Positions 4,500-5,661 of a stretch of 5,661 nucleotides of DNA are shown here, in pieces; the stretch's first letter is position 1; the number at the start of each line of letters is the position of its first letter. The DNA lies in assembly GCA_028282395.1 (NCBI GenBank), contig JANQHY010000159.1:1-5661 (forward strand). Reading direction: 5' to 3'. Made by a program: the position numbers and the translations under genes. The notes beneath the pieces are model-generated. The model saw only the letters and a program-made list of their open reading frames with translations. It was not told the origin of the DNA and did not search any database. Origin of the DNA: Gammaproteobacteria bacterium. GTDB lineage: Bacteria; Pseudomonadota; Gammaproteobacteria; UBA12402.

Positions 4500-5661
4500 C
4501 AATCGATTACCGCTAACCTGGAATACTAAGCAACAGCGCTTTGAACGTAGTAGCGGTGGCGTTGTCTCAGCAATTGCCGATATTCGCCAAGATAACCTCT
4601 ATTGGTTCGGTTACTTGCCTGACCATCAGGGTAGCGACCGTCAACTCAACAGATCCGATAAAAAAAATCCGATCCATTTTAAAAATATCGATATTCCTGC
4701 AGAGATCTACAATAATTACTACAATGGTTACTGCAATCGTGTTCTATGGCCATTATTCCATTACGAGGTAGAGCGTTGTCACTATCACAGCGATTATTGG
4801 CAAGCCTATGAGCAGGCCAACCAATACTTCTGTCGTGCATTAATTAAATTTGTCAAACCGGGCGATACTATCTGGATACACGACTATCAACTCTGCCTAT
4901 TGCCGGCTCTGTTACGCAAAAAGTTACCCAGCTGTCCAATCGGTTTCTTCCTTCACATTCCCTTTCCTTCATCAGAAATATTCCAGCAGCTGCCCCAGCG
5001 TAAGCAACTATTGCAAAGCATTCTCGCAGCTGATCTGGTTGGTTTTCAGGACTACCACTACCTACGCCATTTCTGTTCCAGTACCAGCCGCTTATTGGAA
5101 ACCGATAATAATGGTTTACATATTCATTACAACCAACGTTTTATTGAACTAGGTGTCTTTCCTGTCAGCGTTGATGGCAAGAAAATTATCCGCCAAAGTC
5201 AGCGTCGTATACAGACACCTTTTAATGATAACTGCTTTACCTTTCTTGGCGTCGACCGTCTCGATTATATTAAGGGACTCGATATTAAACTCGATGCTTT
5301 CAATCGTTTATTAGCAACTCAACCGCAACTACATGGCAAAGTCAGATTATGCCAAATTGCTACACCTACGCGCAGCGATATTCCAGAGTATCAACAATTG
5401 AAGCAACAGATCGATAAGAAAGTGGGCGAAATTAACGGTAAATATGCTACCACCAACTGGACACCAATCCACTACCTGACCAGAAATCTTGACCATAGTG
5501 AACTCATTCCCCTTTACCGCAGTGCCAATGCACTCCTAGTCACGAGCAAGCGTGACGGCTTTAACCTAGTTGCCCTGGAGTACTTACTCAGCCAATCTGC
5601 TGATAATCCAGGCGTGCTACTGCTGAGTGAATTTACCGGAGCCTTATCGCAACTACGTACC
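4474..5661 (+). CDS. otsA: Trehalose-6-phosphate synthase, GT20 (3' end beyond window)
   Basis: The first 396 residues of a retaining GT-B glucosyltransferase that joins UDP-glucose to glucose 6-phosphate, giving trehalose 6-phosphate. E. coli OtsA has 474 residues, so about 75-80 are missing past the right edge; the frame is intact up to the last base. Conserved sites by comparison with E. coli OtsA: Arg11 in VSNRLP, the GG loop at 28-29, Trp44 in WFG, Tyr83 and Trp92 (VLWPLFHYE), Asp137 in WIHDY, His161 in FFLHIPFP, Arg262 and Lys267 in DRLDYIKG, Arg300, and Asp361 and Glu369 in KRDGFNLVALE. Both the UDP-glucose and the sugar-phosphate acceptor residues are thus present, which favours true OtsA over glucosylglycerol-phosphate synthase. 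The ATG at 4474 has TGAGG five bases upstream. The gene diverges from the GH15 gene across 49 bases. An otsB phosphatase would be expected but cannot be seen here. Confidence 0.94.
   Translation, partial: MSHRHIIVSNRLPLTWNTKQQRFERSSGGVVSAIADIRQDNLYWFGYLPDHQGSDRQLNRSDKKNPIHFKNIDIPAEIYNNYYNGYCNRVLWPLFHYEVERCHYHSDYWQAYEQANQYFCRALIKFVKPGDTIWIHDYQLCLLPALLRKKLPSCPIGFFLHIPFPSSEIFQQLPQRKQLLQSILAADLVGFQDYHYLRHFCSSTSRLLETDNNGLHIHYNQRFIELGVFPVSVDGKKIIRQSQRRIQTPFNDNCFTFLGVDRLDYIKGLDIKLDAFNRLLATQPQLHGKVRLCQIATPTRSDIPEYQQLKQQIDKKVGEINGKYATTNWTPIHYLTRNLDHSELIPLYRSANALLVTSKRDGFNLVALEYLLSQSADNPGVLLLSEFTGALSQLRT
4476..4491 (+). repeat. Perfect tandem 8-base repeat at the otsA start
   Basis: GTCACATC occurs twice without a gap at 4476-4483 and 4484-4491. 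The repeat encodes otsA residues 2-6 (Ser-His-Arg-His-Ile) and lies between the -35 and -10 boxes of the candidate leftward GH15 promoter. Two direct half-sites 8 bases apart could bind a regulator, but two copies in coding sequence can also arise by chance. They are direct, not inverted, so they do not form a CRP site despite the TGTGA cores. Confidence 0.4.

Noticed and set aside
4541..4771. 76-codon plus-strand open frame
   Set aside because: It overlaps the otsA coding region in another frame; its product has no domain, while the otsA frame carries all catalytic motifs.
4850..5152. 100-codon plus-strand open frame with hydrophobic stretches
   Set aside because: It is an out-of-frame reading of otsA covering the HIPFP motif region; the apparent hydrophobicity comes from frame-shifted codons.

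Overview
The window looks like chromosomal DNA of a moderately AT-rich gammaproteobacterium. The main pointers are a YqiA-type esterase (a family best known from Gammaproteobacteria) and an OtsA-type synthase that lines up closely with the E. coli enzyme. I cannot name a genus. There are no rRNA or tRNA genes, CRISPR arrays, transposase genes or other signs of a mobile element. Six protein genes are supported, and the last one runs off the right edge.

Layout. Positions 1-239 hold no gene I can support. Positions 240-1570 (minus strand) are a tight two-gene operon: a short-chain dehydrogenase/reductase (SDR), then a yqiA-like alpha/beta-hydrolase that begins 2 bases after the SDR stop. A 149-base divergent control region (1571-1719) follows. 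It carries back-to-back promoter candidates and an 8-base inverted repeat flanking a -10 element. Positions 1720-2612 (plus strand) are a second two-gene operon: an SRPBCC-fold protein and a MarR-family regulator, 5 bases apart. Positions 2649-4424 (minus) encode a cytosolic GH15 glucoamylase/trehalase-type glycosidase. Positions 4474-5661 (plus, incomplete) encode the first 396 residues of an OtsA-type trehalose-6-phosphate synthase (GT20), divergent from the GH15 gene across only 49 bases.

How the genes may work together. The right half looks like a trehalose make/break pair: OtsA joins UDP-glucose and glucose 6-phosphate, and a soluble GH15 enzyme is a plausible trehalase. The best promoter matches for the two genes point towards each other and overlap, which would suit mutually exclusive expression, but those matches are weak. 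The left half looks like a MarR-controlled divergon in which the regulator may control its own SRPBCC partner and perhaps the SDR-esterase operon. The substrates of the SDR, SRPBCC and esterase proteins cannot be read from the sequence. I see no clearly new system; the most interesting material is in the two divergent control regions.
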